Shown here: positions 43,009 through 52,326 of the stretch, in pieces
Position numbering within the stretch: the first letter of the stretch is position 1
How the letters are laid out: each line of letters begins with the position of its first letter
From: Paratrimastix pyriformis
Taxonomy: Eukaryota > Preaxostyla > Paratrimastigidae
Assembly (NCBI GenBank): GCA_027972325.1
Contig: JAPMOS010000010.1
Location: forward strand, 248,001-312,000
Direction: 5' to 3'
Length of the DNA stretch: 64,000 nt
Notes under the pieces: generated by a model
The model's database searches: none
What the model was told of the DNA's origin: nothing
The model's input: only the letters and a program-made list of their open reading frames with translations
Translations under genes and position numbers: made by a program

Positions 43009-45192
43009 TCAGGCGAGAACGAGCTCCTTGGCGACCCAGGGGGTTTGCTCGTTGGGGTTCGGCGATGCCTCGGGGACAAACCTGGGGGAGGGCGAGAGGG
43101 AGCGGGTGCGAGCGGCAGGTCGACCGTGAGTCGGAGAGGGTGCGACGAGTGATGGTGTGTGGCATGGCGGGAAGGGGAGGGGAGGAGGAGGAGGGAGGGT
43201 GGAGGAGGATGAGGAGGGGCATTGGCGGACCTCACCGCGGTGCCGGGGGCGAGGCGGGCCCGGATGTCGGCGGGCAGGTTGTCCACCCGGAAGAAAGCCG
43301 AGGTCGACAGGCCGGCATGCCGGAACTCGACAAACCCGTAGCCGCCCGCTTTGAGTGCCTTCACGGTCCCATCCACGATGGGCCCACGGGTGACACTCAC
43401 AAACGGGGCCCGGATTTCGGGGTGGTGTCGGACCACGGGATCTTCGGGGCGGACCGCATCCACGCGGGGGTGGCTGCGGGGGCGGCTGCGGGAGCGGTTT
43501 TGGGCGAGGGGACTCGAGGAAGGGGCCGGGATGGGGACCCGGAGCACATCCAGGAACCAGTTGGCGCTGCGGTGCGCGAGGTTGGCCACCGCGGCCGCGT
43601 TGCAGAAGTGCATCACGTTTTGGCTGGACCGGACCACGGAAGGCAAGGGGGGAGGGGAGACGAGCAATGAAAGGTGGCAGGGCATGGTCGGGGTGCGCAT
43701 GGCTGCATGGCCGGGGTGGGCCTGGCTGCATGGCCGGAGTGGGCATGGCTGCATGGCCGGAGTGGGCATGGCTGCATGGCCGGAGTGGGCAATGGGAAGG
43801 GCTGGGGCCACGGACTGGCACTGCTGGAGGGTCTGGAAAGGCAGTCCGAAGTCGTTGTCGTCAGTGATGATCACGAACCAGGAGCCCTTGGGCACCTGCG
43901 CAGACACAGGGGAGCAGCGCGCGATCGCAACCATCAGCACACAGAGCCGGGTGGAGGGGAGTGAGTGGTTCCGAGCCGTGAGGGGCGCGGACCTTGAACG
44001 ACTCGGCCCACATGGCGCAGATCATGTTCCGGTCGGCGACCTCCTTTTTGCCCCCGTGGGCCGTGTCCCGGAAGTGGACCCCGCTGATCTTCTCCAGCTC
44101 GTTGCGCACCTCGGGCATGAAGAAGGTCGAGTCCGCGAAGCACTGCACCGCCCACGCAACCACGGGCGAGAGGGAAAGGGGCAAACGGAGGTGAGCAGAC
44201 GGCCGAAGGTTGGCACCCACGCGTGCGGCGCTGCGCATCGGTCTGGGCGTGTGGAGCGGACCGTGATGGTGGACAGGTGGGGCAGACGCTCCTCTTGCAC
44301 CCATTGGCGAATGCGGCGCCCCACGTCATTTGGAGGGCAATTGCTACGCGTGGAGGACCAAGGAAACGGATGGGCGGGCGACGTGAGCGAGGGAGGCCGA
44401 GGATACCGAAGGTGCAGACCCGAGGCCGAGGTTCTCCACATCCCAGAAGACCACCGTCACGGCATTCGGGTCAGCAGGGAATGGCTCAGAATGCTGCTGC
44501 GAATGCGGCATCCCTGCCCCATAAGGGACCAACAGGCCCGGCGACGGGCGCGGAGCTGGAGATGGGGCCGGGGGCATCCCCGCGCCATAACGGACCAGGC
44601 CCGGCGACGGGCGTGGAGCCGGTGATGGGGCCGGGGACGTAGCTGCATACGACGTCGCGGGTGCGCCGGCAGAGGCTGAAGCGATGGTCACCACCCCTCG
44701 AGATGCCATGGGCGGCATGGGCATGGCCATGGGCATGGGCATGAAAGCGGAGCCTCCAGGAACAGGGTTGCCGATGGTGGCTTTGGGAGACTGAGGCGGA
44801 GGTGGAGGCGACTGAGGCGGAGGCGGAGGCGGAGGCGGAGGCGGAGGCGGAGGCGACTGAGGAGGAGGCGACTGAGGCGGAGGTGAACGGCGGGGAAACA
44901 ACGGTTGAGGGGGCGAAGCAGGCGGTGCGGCGAATATCGGTTGTGACATCATTTTCTATCGCATCAAAGTCGGATGAAAACGCCACCATGACCAAAAAAA
45001 ATCACGAACCGTTGCCGCTGGCGATGGTGCTGCTGCTGCTGCTGCTGCTGCTGCCGAGAAGTACGCCTCAGCGGCAACTTCGGCATTGCCTCCGTATCTG
45101 GAGAGGTAGAGCCGGGCCCGCTGTTCGTCGAGACACGTCACCTCACAGAGCCTTCTGACTACCTCCATCGTCGGTTGTTGTTGCTGCTGCAT
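43009..45192 (-). CDS. UBA-like + NYN ribonuclease + cold-shock domain protein (paralogue A)
   Basis: The start at 45192 gives MQQQQQPTMEVVRRLCEVTC, LDEQRARLYLSRYGGNAEVA, a UBA/TAP-C-like three-helix unit, then an Ala run. A 54-nt intron (donor GTTCGT) leads to KMMSQPIFAAPPASPPQP and a Pro-rich linker. The NYN (PIN-like) domain begins TVVFWDVENLG (first Asp), then PNDVGRRIRQWVQEERLPHL, STITV, then EVRNELEKISGVHFRDTAHG, GKKEVADRNMICAMWAESFK (Asp), then FVIITDDNDFGLPFQTLQ (TDDND acid cluster) and NAAAVANLAHRSANWFLDVL. A cold-shock domain follows: GPIVDGTVKALKAGGYGFVE, STSAFFRVDNLPADIRARLA, PGTAV, with RNP1- and RNP2-like GYGFV and AFFRV. The last exon is FVPEASPNPNEQTPWVAKEL, VLA. It is predicted to cut or bind RNA. 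I know of no named family with this domain order. The acidic residues expected for catalysis are present. Confidence 0.82.
43698..43791. repeat. 26-bp tandem repeat in an intron of the NYN-cold-shock gene
   Basis: About 3.6 copies of a unit containing CATGGCTGCATGGCCGGAGT lie between the exons encoding LPFQTLQQ and the HFCNAAAVANLA segment. Confidence 0.85.
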
Positions 45193-45318
45193 GCCGTGTT
45201 TATTAGTCTGACTAACCTTGGCGCACTGAGCTGTCCCGACAATATTTTCTCCTCGCAGTCACCACGGTCTGGATCCCCCCGACATGGCCTGACCTCACCC
45301 CATTTTCCCCTGGTGGCG

Positions 45319-45930
45319 CGCAGGGGGCGGGGTACGATGACCCCATCTCCAGTTTCCTCTCGTACACTGCCCGAGAAGGACGAGTTCGACTGGATCACCA
45401 AACACTGCCGCATCCAGCGATGACCGTCACAAACCCTTTGCCACACAATTCTGATACTGTGCCAAGGGGTGAGGCATCCGAAACAAAGCCCCCGACCTCG
45501 AGGCGACTACCCGGGCGGAACAGTACCCCACAACCACCACAAGAGCAGGACCGGCGTCCTTCAAACTGAAAAAGATGGTGAGCGACCCAACAGCTTCTCG
45601 CGCAGCACTTCTCGCCTGGGCGCCATGACGGCCATTTTTTGCCCTCGACCCTGACCCCTCCCACGTGTTTGACTTTCAGCCCGCGAATCCCCGACCAACT
45701 TATTCCCCCCCCCCCCCCCCCCCCCCCCATCATATTCCGGACACCACCGAAAAAGGGGGAACAAAGAGGGAAATGAAATCAACGCGACTTTGGGGATTTA
45801 CGGCGGCCCCGTCCATGGCCACTTGGTGCGGCTGCACGAAGCAACACGCACGAGTTCGAACAGCTCCCTCATTCTATATACCCACGCCTTACAAGACCAA
45901 CTCTCCCCCACTCAGTGCTCAGCCCCGTAG
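45319..45930 (+). CDS. Unrecognised small spliced protein (5' end unresolved)
   Basis: After an AG at about 45322, a good frame reads GYDDPISSFLSYTAREGRVR, LDHQTLPHPAMTVTNPLPHN, SDTVPRG. A donor GTGAGG and acceptor GAGCAG join it in frame to PASFKLKKM. A second intron (donor GTGAGC, containing the C-run at 45706-45728) leads to GNEINATLGIYGGPVHGHLV, RLHEATRTSSNSSLILYTHA and a stop at 45928-45930. I do not recognise a family. The last block looks folded and conserved. The first exon, which would start within about 100 bp of the divergent NYN-cold-shock gene, is not resolved. The exon chain is inferred from frame only. Confidence 0.5.
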
Positions 45931-47277
45931 CTCACCACGCTCGAGGACGCCCCCAAAAACCTTTTTTTTGAACGTTCTTTTTGAGCAGGGGAAGGGTCGC
46001 TGATAGGCCCAAAGGGCAACCACCCACATGACGACCAGGCCGTCCGGTCAAGGGGATACCCCAGATACCGAGCGGGACTCGCAGACAGAAGAACGGCACC
46101 ACACAGGATTTACATAGGGGAGGGATGGGGTGGGGGCACTGGCTCGGCGAGGACGAGCTGGGTGGCGACCCATGGGGTGGATGCATTGGGCCTCGATGCC
46201 ACGGGGACAAACCTGAGGCACAGGGGTGGTGTGTGAATGGGTCAGGAGTGAGCAGCGTGGTCAGTGAGTGAAAGTGCAGGCGCTGTTTGATGTGTGTGTG
46301 TGTGTGGGTGTCTGCCTGTGGGGACCCCTTTGGCGCGACACATGCTGCTGCTGTGCGATGTGGTGAGAGCGTGAGCTGTCCATCCACACCATGTGACGGA
46401 TCCCTTGTGGGTCCTGATTTCCGGTCTCGGATGTTGACGTGCTCTTCCGCCTGAGCGCTTTGCCGTTGACTGACCCTTGTTCGCTGCCGCCTGCTTGCGT
46501 ATGTTGGCTTGGGGGTTCGGAAGGCCGTCAAGGGAACATCCTGGTCTCAAAGCTCGCCCGGCAGGCCTGTGGGCGGGGGCCAGTGGGCGCCTCCAGAATC
46601 TAGATGAGCGGCCATCCACCCTGGGATCGGGGGACCCTCCATTTATTTGTTCGCACCCCAGCGAACGCCACCTCGCACGGTCCACAAGTTCCATTTCTGA
46701 GGTCCCACCGTCAAAAAAAAAACCACATTCCTTATTCCGGATAGATGGGCGTGTCCGGGGGATTTTCCTCAGCGCTTTCCGTGTTTGGGCTTTGCTTGCT
46801 GGTGCCAGGTCTCCAAGATTTTTGCTCCAAATTGTTTTCAATCGTTTGGAATCACTTTTTTGGGGGAATATTTAAATTGCTCTGCCCTTTGCCGCGGAAA
46901 ACCCCGTCCTCGTTTCATTAGGGCTCCCCATCTTGCCTGGCGACACGTCCAAACCTGTCCAAAGGCTCCTCCGCTAAGCCTGCCAATTTGGCGGCTCTTG
47001 CTTTAAAGACGGAGGTCCCTCCCAAAAAAAGGCGTTGCTTTTTTTGTTGTTCCTGTTTTGGTAAGAGTCGCAGTGTTGATGATGAGGTCAGTACACTTTA
47101 TCGCATGTTTTACCACACACTTTCCACTTGACACGGTTTGCGCTTTTTTGCCAACTCATCAGATCTTTCAGCCGAAGTCCCACGTTCAGAGTGTCTGCTG
47201 ACTCTCACATTCATTCCCTCCAGCATAATGATGTACCGCATTCCCCGCCACATTTTTGCCACTTCGACCCCATTTAG
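45931..47277. other. Long non-coding-looking interval; duplicated fragment and 5' region of the CTD phosphatase
   Basis: Bases 45939-46215 are a decayed duplicate described separately. The rest (46216-47277) is AT-richer towards the right and should hold the promoter and first exon or exons of the phosphatase gene. Short open frames occur, but none joins convincingly. A TG microsatellite lies near 46289-46308. Confidence 0.5.
45939..46215 (-). pseudogene. Decayed duplicate of the last exon and 3' flank of the NYN-cold-shock gene
   Basis: Read on the minus strand, 46135-46215 gives FVPVASRPNASTPWVATQLV, LAEP, clearly related to the last exon FVPEASPNPNEQTPWVAKEL of the gene ending at 43009. 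The flanking 45939-46085 shares CTCGAGGACGC, TTTTTGAGCAGG-like and CCAGATACCGAGCGGGA-like blocks with 42668-42845 in the same order and orientation. It has no stop at the equivalent place and no upstream domain exons nearby, so it is a fragment of a direct duplication. Confidence 0.75.
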
Positions 47278-48607
47278 CTCCTTCCTCCAGCATCACAATC
47301 TGTTGATGTTGCCCGCCCTCCCCCGATCGAAGGCTTTATTCTGCCTCCCATCTTGCCCGAGGACGTTGGCAAGAAAACCCTTGTTTTGGATCTTGACGAA
47401 ACTCTTGTCCACAGTTCCTTCAAGGTTTGGTTGCTTTTGTTCTGTTCTGCTTTCACCTCCTCCCGCCCCAGCCCATGAGCAACGCCGACTTCGTGATCTC
47501 GGTGGAGATCGAGGAGCACACACATCTGATTTATGTTGCCAAGCGTCCCGGGGTTGACCATTTCCTGGAGCGACTGAGCTCATGCTATGAGATTGTTGTC
47601 TTCACCGCCTCGCTGGCCAAGGTCTTTGTCTTGTTGGGATGCGCCCTCGGGTCACTGATACCCCGGGTTCTCAGTACGCGAACCCCCTGTTGGACTTGCT
47701 GGACCCCCGCCACATGGTGCGAACTCGCCTTTTCCGCGAATCGTGCTGTTGGCACGAGGGCAACTACGTCAAGGACCTCTCCAACATGGGCCGGGACATG
47801 CGCTCGATCATCATCATCGACAACAGCCCCGCCTCGTACATCTTCCAGCCCCAGAACGCCATCCCTGTGACGAGTTGGTACGCGGTTGAGCCCGGCGACC
47901 GGGCTCTGTACGATCTGCTGCCCTTCTTGGAGGCCCTGGCCCAGGCGAACGACGTGACCGCCTGCCTGACCAGCGAGGAGGCCTGGGAGGACCCCGTCTG
48001 GCGATCCAAGGTCACCGAGCTTCGGCAGCTGCAGCAATTCCAGATCCAGCAGCAGCAGATGATGCTGGCCCAGCAGCAGATTGCCCTGGCCCAGCAGCAG
48101 GCCCAGTACATCGCCCAGCAGCAGCTCCAGATGCTCCAGCAGCAGCAGCAGCAGAGCATGGCCATGGTGCCCGTGGTCCACCAGCAGTCCACCGCCACCG
48201 CTCTCCCCCCTCCGGCTCCCACCCCGCAGCCACCCCCACCCACCTCACTCATCCATTCTCTCCCGCCCGCGCCGACACCTTCCCCTGCGGTGCCTCCGCT
48301 CCCCAGCGGCGTCGGGCCGCCAGCCACCAGCTCGGCTGCCGCCGGGACGACCCACTTCTTCCCCAACCCCGCCTCGGCTTCCAACGCAGCCACGCCCACA
48401 CCCCCATCTGCCACCTCCTCCCGGGCGGCCTCTCCTCAGCCTCCCCTTCCCCCCTCTCCAACCGCAAGTTCAGCCGGCGCCGCCGCACCACGCGCCACGC
48501 CCGGGCCGGCTGTGACGGTGCCCACCACCGCCTACTCAGGCCCCTCCCTGGCACGGGCCTCCTCCATCCCCTTGGGCGGACCCCCAGCCAGCGCCCCGCC
48601 CCCATAA
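47278..48607 (+). CDS. SCP-type CTD small phosphatase (HAD superfamily) with poly-Q tail; first exon not resolved
   Basis: Small CTD phosphatases remove phosphate from Ser residues of RNA polymerase II CTD or other proteins using an Asp nucleophile and magnesium. The exon begins after TTTAG at 47277: LLPPASQSVDVARPPPIEGF, ILPPILPEDVGKKTLVLDLD, ETLVHSSFK (motif DLDET). An intron with donor GTTTGG leads to PMSNADFVISVEIEEHTHLI, YVAKRPGVDHFLERLSSCYE, IVVFTASLAK. A GTCTTT intron leads to YANPLLDLLDPRHMVRTRLF, RESC and IIIIDNSPASYIFQPQNAIP (the DNSPASY motif III), VTSWY. This is followed by a Gln-rich helix (QQQ runs, about 48040-48190) and a Pro/Ser/Ala tail ending PPASAPPP at 48607. The catalytic core is complete. 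The N-terminal exon upstream of 47278 could not be placed. Confidence 0.9.
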
Positions 48608-49058
48608 TATCCGTGACCCACTCCCCGGACGAGGGCAAGTCCCACACGACGGTGGTCTGTTCCTCTGCCCTTGTGCCTTGACGACACTTCTGATGTCCCC
48701 CCTCCCCCGCAGCCGCGGCTTGCGAATTCCCCTCCTCCCAGCGCGCGGCGGTAGCCCATGCGTCGTCCCATCCCCCACCGGACCTCTCCCTCAAAGAGGC
48801 CTCCTGGCTCGTGTTTGAGAGATCCCTTTCCGGCACCTGGAGACTTCCTTCTTGGGAATGATGCATCCACTCGCCGCCTTTCCCACTCTCTGAGCTCCTC
48901 CTCACCCACCCCCCCGTATTTGTGCATTTTTATACACAATCCTCTTTTTTTCCAAACTCATTCTTTGGGGTCTTCTCCATTTCCATTTTGGTTCCTCGTT
49001 TCGTCTCTCTCGTCGCCCCTATATAAAGCAGTGGTGGTCTCACCTTTTCAGAGTTTCG
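48608..49058. other. Spacer with promoter of the Arf-like gene
   Basis: A GC-rich left half passes into an AT-rich right half. No coding segment is seen. It ends in a TATA box just upstream of the Arf-like start. Confidence 0.5.
49020..49028 (+). promoter_or_regulatory. TATA-box-like element
   Basis: TATATAAAG lies 31 nt before the ATG of the Arf-like gene, so the 5' UTR would be very short. Confidence 0.55.
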
Positions 49059-49888
49059 ATGGCAACCGACATGTCCCAGGTGAAACGCGCTCTCTCCGCC
49101 GTCAAAGTCCACAAACAACGTTTCATCTGATTCGGTGGTGTGTAGCGGCGTGCTCGCGCCACCAGGAACGTCAAATCGTGTTTTTGGGACTGAACGACGC
49201 CGGAAAATCTTCTCTTCTCACCACCCTGACGAAAATGGGGACCAATCTCCGCACTTTTGGGGGAATCGAGCCACCAGTCCCAACTTTGGGGCAAAATTTT
49301 TCATCTTTGCGGCTTGACCGCTTTCATTTCAGTTGTTTCGATGTCTCCGGCCAGAAATCATTCCGTCGGACTTGGCCCACCTACCTAGCCACTTCTGATG
49401 CCCTCCTCTACGTCGTCGATGGTTAGCATTTTCCTGGTTCTATTTTTTTTTTATATTTGAGCGTCTTTTTTGGTTTTGTTAGTGACAACCCAGCCAACCC
49501 GACTGGACGAGTCGGCCGAGGAGTTTTCGCGCCTGCTGGGGGCCCTTCGCCCAGGGGTCCCGATCTGCCTTTGCTTGCACAAGTGGGACCGGAGGCAGGG
49601 CTCGCTCAGTGCAGATGAGTTCACGGTATCGATTGTCCAGGTCTCCCCCACCCGTCCTTCCACCCCGGGGTCCCATCCGCACCGCTCCGCCCTTGTTCGG
49701 CGCAGAACTTCACCCAAGGAGCGATCCCGCGACCAGTCGGCCCATTCATGCTGGGGTCTCACCCGCTTACCGTCTTGATGACGGCCACACCCCCACGGAC
49801 CGCGCCCGAGGGGATGGAGGCCCTGGTTCACTGGCTCAGGGGCGTCTCCAAGTCTCGGCAACCTCCACCCGGCCCGGGGGCGGTCTGA
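49059..49888 (+). CDS. Divergent Arf-like small GTPase
   Basis: Arf-like GTPases regulate membrane traffic and cilia. The start at 49059 gives MATDMSQVKRALSAVK, an amphipathic leader that lacks Gly2. A 59-nt intron (donor GTCCAC) joins to ERQIVFLGLNDAGKSSLLTT, the P-loop GLNDAGKSS. Then come FGGIEPPVPTLGQNFSSLRL (switch I region), FSCFDVSGQKSFRRTWPTYL (G3 is DVSGQ instead of DVGGQ) and ATSDALLYVVD. A GTTAGC intron leads to VTTQPTRLDESAEEFSRLLG and GVPICLCLHKWDRRQGSLSA (G4 reads HKWD instead of NKxD). A GTCTCC intron leads to NFTQGAIPRPVGPFMLGSHP and EGMEALVHWLRGV before TGA 49886-49888. G3 and G4 departures suggest altered nucleotide specificity or turnover. The fold is clear, the subfamily is not. 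Confidence 0.85.
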
Positions 49889-49940
49889 TCCGTGGGTCCA
49901 GTCTTGCCAGCGAGAGATCCCGTATCGGAGCGCTTGAGAG

Positions 49941-52325
49941 TCACTCCAGTTCAATGGGCCGCTCGGCGCAGCCCCCCGGCCCCTGATGGGGCCCCAACCG
50001 CCGCAAGGGGCTCGGGTTCCGTTCCCCCTCGGCCGCCGGTGTCTCGCCCCGCTGCTGCTCTTCGACTGCGCCGCTCTCGGTGACATCGCCGGATTCGGCA
50101 AGGCCTTGACGGTGCCGGGCGCGCGCCGAGAGGGACGTCAACGCCCGGAGCGCCTCGTCGTCGTCACTCCCGCGGCCCGCGCCATCCTGCCCCTCGGCCT
50201 CGTCTGCGTCCCCCAAGAAGCGGGCCCCGCTGTGGGGGGAGAGCAGGCCGGCGATGTCGGGCCTTGGAGGCGTGGTGGGGAGCGCGTCAGACCGAGGGGC
50301 GGTGGCGAAGCGGCTGCCCTGGACCGCCAGCTCTTCTGCGCTGGCCGAGGCCGAGGCCCGTCTTCGCCCAGGGCCGGGCCGCTTGCGGGGGAGGGCTGCT
50401 TCCTCAGCCCGGGCAGGAACTCGTGTCAGGGGGCCCAGCCACCGCGGGGGCACCTCCCCGTGCGCCGGTGGGCAGGGGCAGGGTGCCTTCTGTTTGGGTT
50501 TGGGGGCGCACGAACAAGAAGTAGAACGAACAAGAACAGTGGAATGAGAACAGGAAGAGCCGATGTGGTGGTGGCTCGGGGTTGGGGGTTGGGGGTTGGC
50601 GGGGCGGACCGGGGGGCCGGGGTCCAGCAGGTGGACGAAGTGGGTGACCGGGGCATACTCAACCCCTGCGAACAGTGGGGGTTGTTGGGTGGGGTTAGGC
50701 GGGTCGGAGCCGGGTGGGGGTGAGTTGAGGGCCGCCTGGCCGGCCGACGGACCGCCCGTGGGGACGATGCCCAGGACGCGGCCGGGGCGGACCCACTCCA
50801 CGAACTGGGCCAGCTCGGCGAAGTTGCTGTGGTCCGAGTAGGGCACATGCTAGGGGCAGGGGGAGTGGGCAGCGGGGGCGGTGAGCGGGGCGGCGGGATG
50901 GGCGGGGACGACGGACGAAGCGGCGCTCGGTGGGAGAGCTCTCCATGGTGCAGGTCCGGCCCAGGTCCGCCCAGAGGTCCCAGTGGGGTCCCGATCGGGC
51001 CGCATGGCGTGCGGCTCGCTCCCGCGGGGGCGCGTCGGCCGGGCCGGAGTCCTGCTCGTCGCTGGCCATGGGGGGCCCGCTGAGGCCGGGGGGCTGCCAG
51101 GCCGAGAGCATGATGACGATGGTGGGCGTCTCGCCGGAGCTGGCCGTCGCGCTGCACGCGGAACGACCACAGCGGCCGATGGTCGATGAATCAGCCTCCC
51201 AAGAAATTGGCCGTCGCGCTGCGGCCCGCCAGGCACGCGGGGATCATCGTGTGGTTGATGGGACAGGAGCCGGCCGGAGCAACTGCGTCGACGATGTCCC
51301 GGCCTCTTCTTCGCCAATCGCAGGCGGTGGAGAGGCGGCGAGGCGGAGGGCAGGGGCGGACCACTGCTCGTCGCTGCGGACGATGGTCCGGATGGCGGCT
51401 TGGGTGGGATCCGTCGTGAACCGGTCCGTCGGCCACCGCATGGCCTCCAGGTACCCCATGCGCCGCTCCGAGACGGCAACCTGAAGAAGCGAGTGAGCCG
51501 GGGGTGGGGTGGGGGGGGGGGGGGGGGGAGAGAGAGGAGGAGGAGGAGGAGGAGGAGGAGGAGGGGTGTCCAACCGACCAGGCATTGGAGCTCATCTGCG
51601 AGCCACTGGAGCATGTCCTCCTTGCCGAAGTGGGTCAGAGCCACCACCACGTCGAACCGCTCCATGTGCCTTCGGATCAGGTCTCGCAGCGGCCCCCGCA
51701 GGGCCGCCTTGGGGGGGGGGTCGGGGGGGTTGGTGAGGCGTTGAGGAGGGGGGTGCCAGACCCGTGGAGGGTGCTGGTGCCTCGGGTTGCAATAGGTGTT
51801 ATCGAGGTACAGTGTGTCCACCCCCTGCAGGCAGGGGAGACAGTGGAGGGCGGGGTCGAACCGGAAATCGCCCGTGTGCATAATCCTCCCAAAAAAACCA
51901 TCAAAAAGAAAGAGCAACGATCCAGGAACGTGATTGGCGTCGATGGGAAGCAGTGACACACCGGGCACGATCTGCAGCCAGCATCCTGGTTCGACCACAC
52001 GAATCAGCCGCGGCTCCAATGTGGGGAATTGTGTCAGGACCAAAGATTTTGTAATACCAGAGCAAAAGATGTATCCTAAATCCCATGTTCCGTTCAATCC
52101 TTGGTAATGGTCGCTGTGAAAGTGGCTGAGGAAAAAATGTCTCACTGGCTGTACAGATTGGGGGGCATGAAATTCGTCGACAGCAAATGAAAATCCGGGG
52201 AAGTGGAGAAGAACCAGTCGACGGTTTTGATTTTTTTGATTGAAAGAGACAGCAGAAGGAACCCCGAGTTGTTTGTCGACTGTGCCACCAAGCCACTCAA
52301 AGGCGCCAAAATTCCTCTGCCCCAT
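49941..52325 (-). CDS. SNM1/DCLRE1-type metallo-beta-lactamase/beta-CASP DNA nuclease
   Basis: SNM1 family enzymes (SNM1A, Apollo, Artemis) are 5'-3' exonucleases or endonucleases in cross-link repair, telomeres or end joining. The start at 52325 gives MGQRNFGAFEWLGG; later FPGFSFAVDEFHAPQSVQPV, RHFFLSHFHSDHYQGLNGTW (the HxHxDH metal site), DLGYIFCSGITKSLVLTQFP, VSLLPIDANHVPGSLLFLFD (motif III), GFFGRIMHTGDFRFDPALHC (HTGDFR) and VDTLYLDNTYCNP. Then come LIRRHMERFDVVVALTHFGK, EDMLQWLADEL (beta-CASP), VAVSERRMGYLEAMRWPTDR, HVPYSDHSNFAELAQFVEWV (beta-CASP His), RPGRVLGIVPTGG and a long disordered tail to 49941. It is most like SNM1A/Pso2 in the FTVDxF-like block, but the exact subgroup is not certain. 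Metal ligands are present. Confidence 0.92.
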
Positions 52326-52326
52326 G
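52323..52326. other. Overlapping divergent start codons (CATG)
   Basis: The palindrome CATG supplies an ATG to both strands: the leftward SNM1-type gene (52325-52323) and the rightward NYN-cold-shock gene (52324-52326). If the rightward gene starts instead at the next in-frame ATG (52366), the overlap becomes a 40-bp gap. Confidence 0.55.

Noticed and set aside
42539-43129. Long plus-strand frame beginning MLFEDFPDSLICNLGVSDGF
   Set aside because: It overlaps the last exon of the NYN-cold-shock gene and the spacer, contains a G-run, and has no recognised domain. Treated as chance.
46289-46308. TG microsatellite as a possible regulatory Z-DNA element
   Set aside because: It is too short and isolated to support a functional claim.
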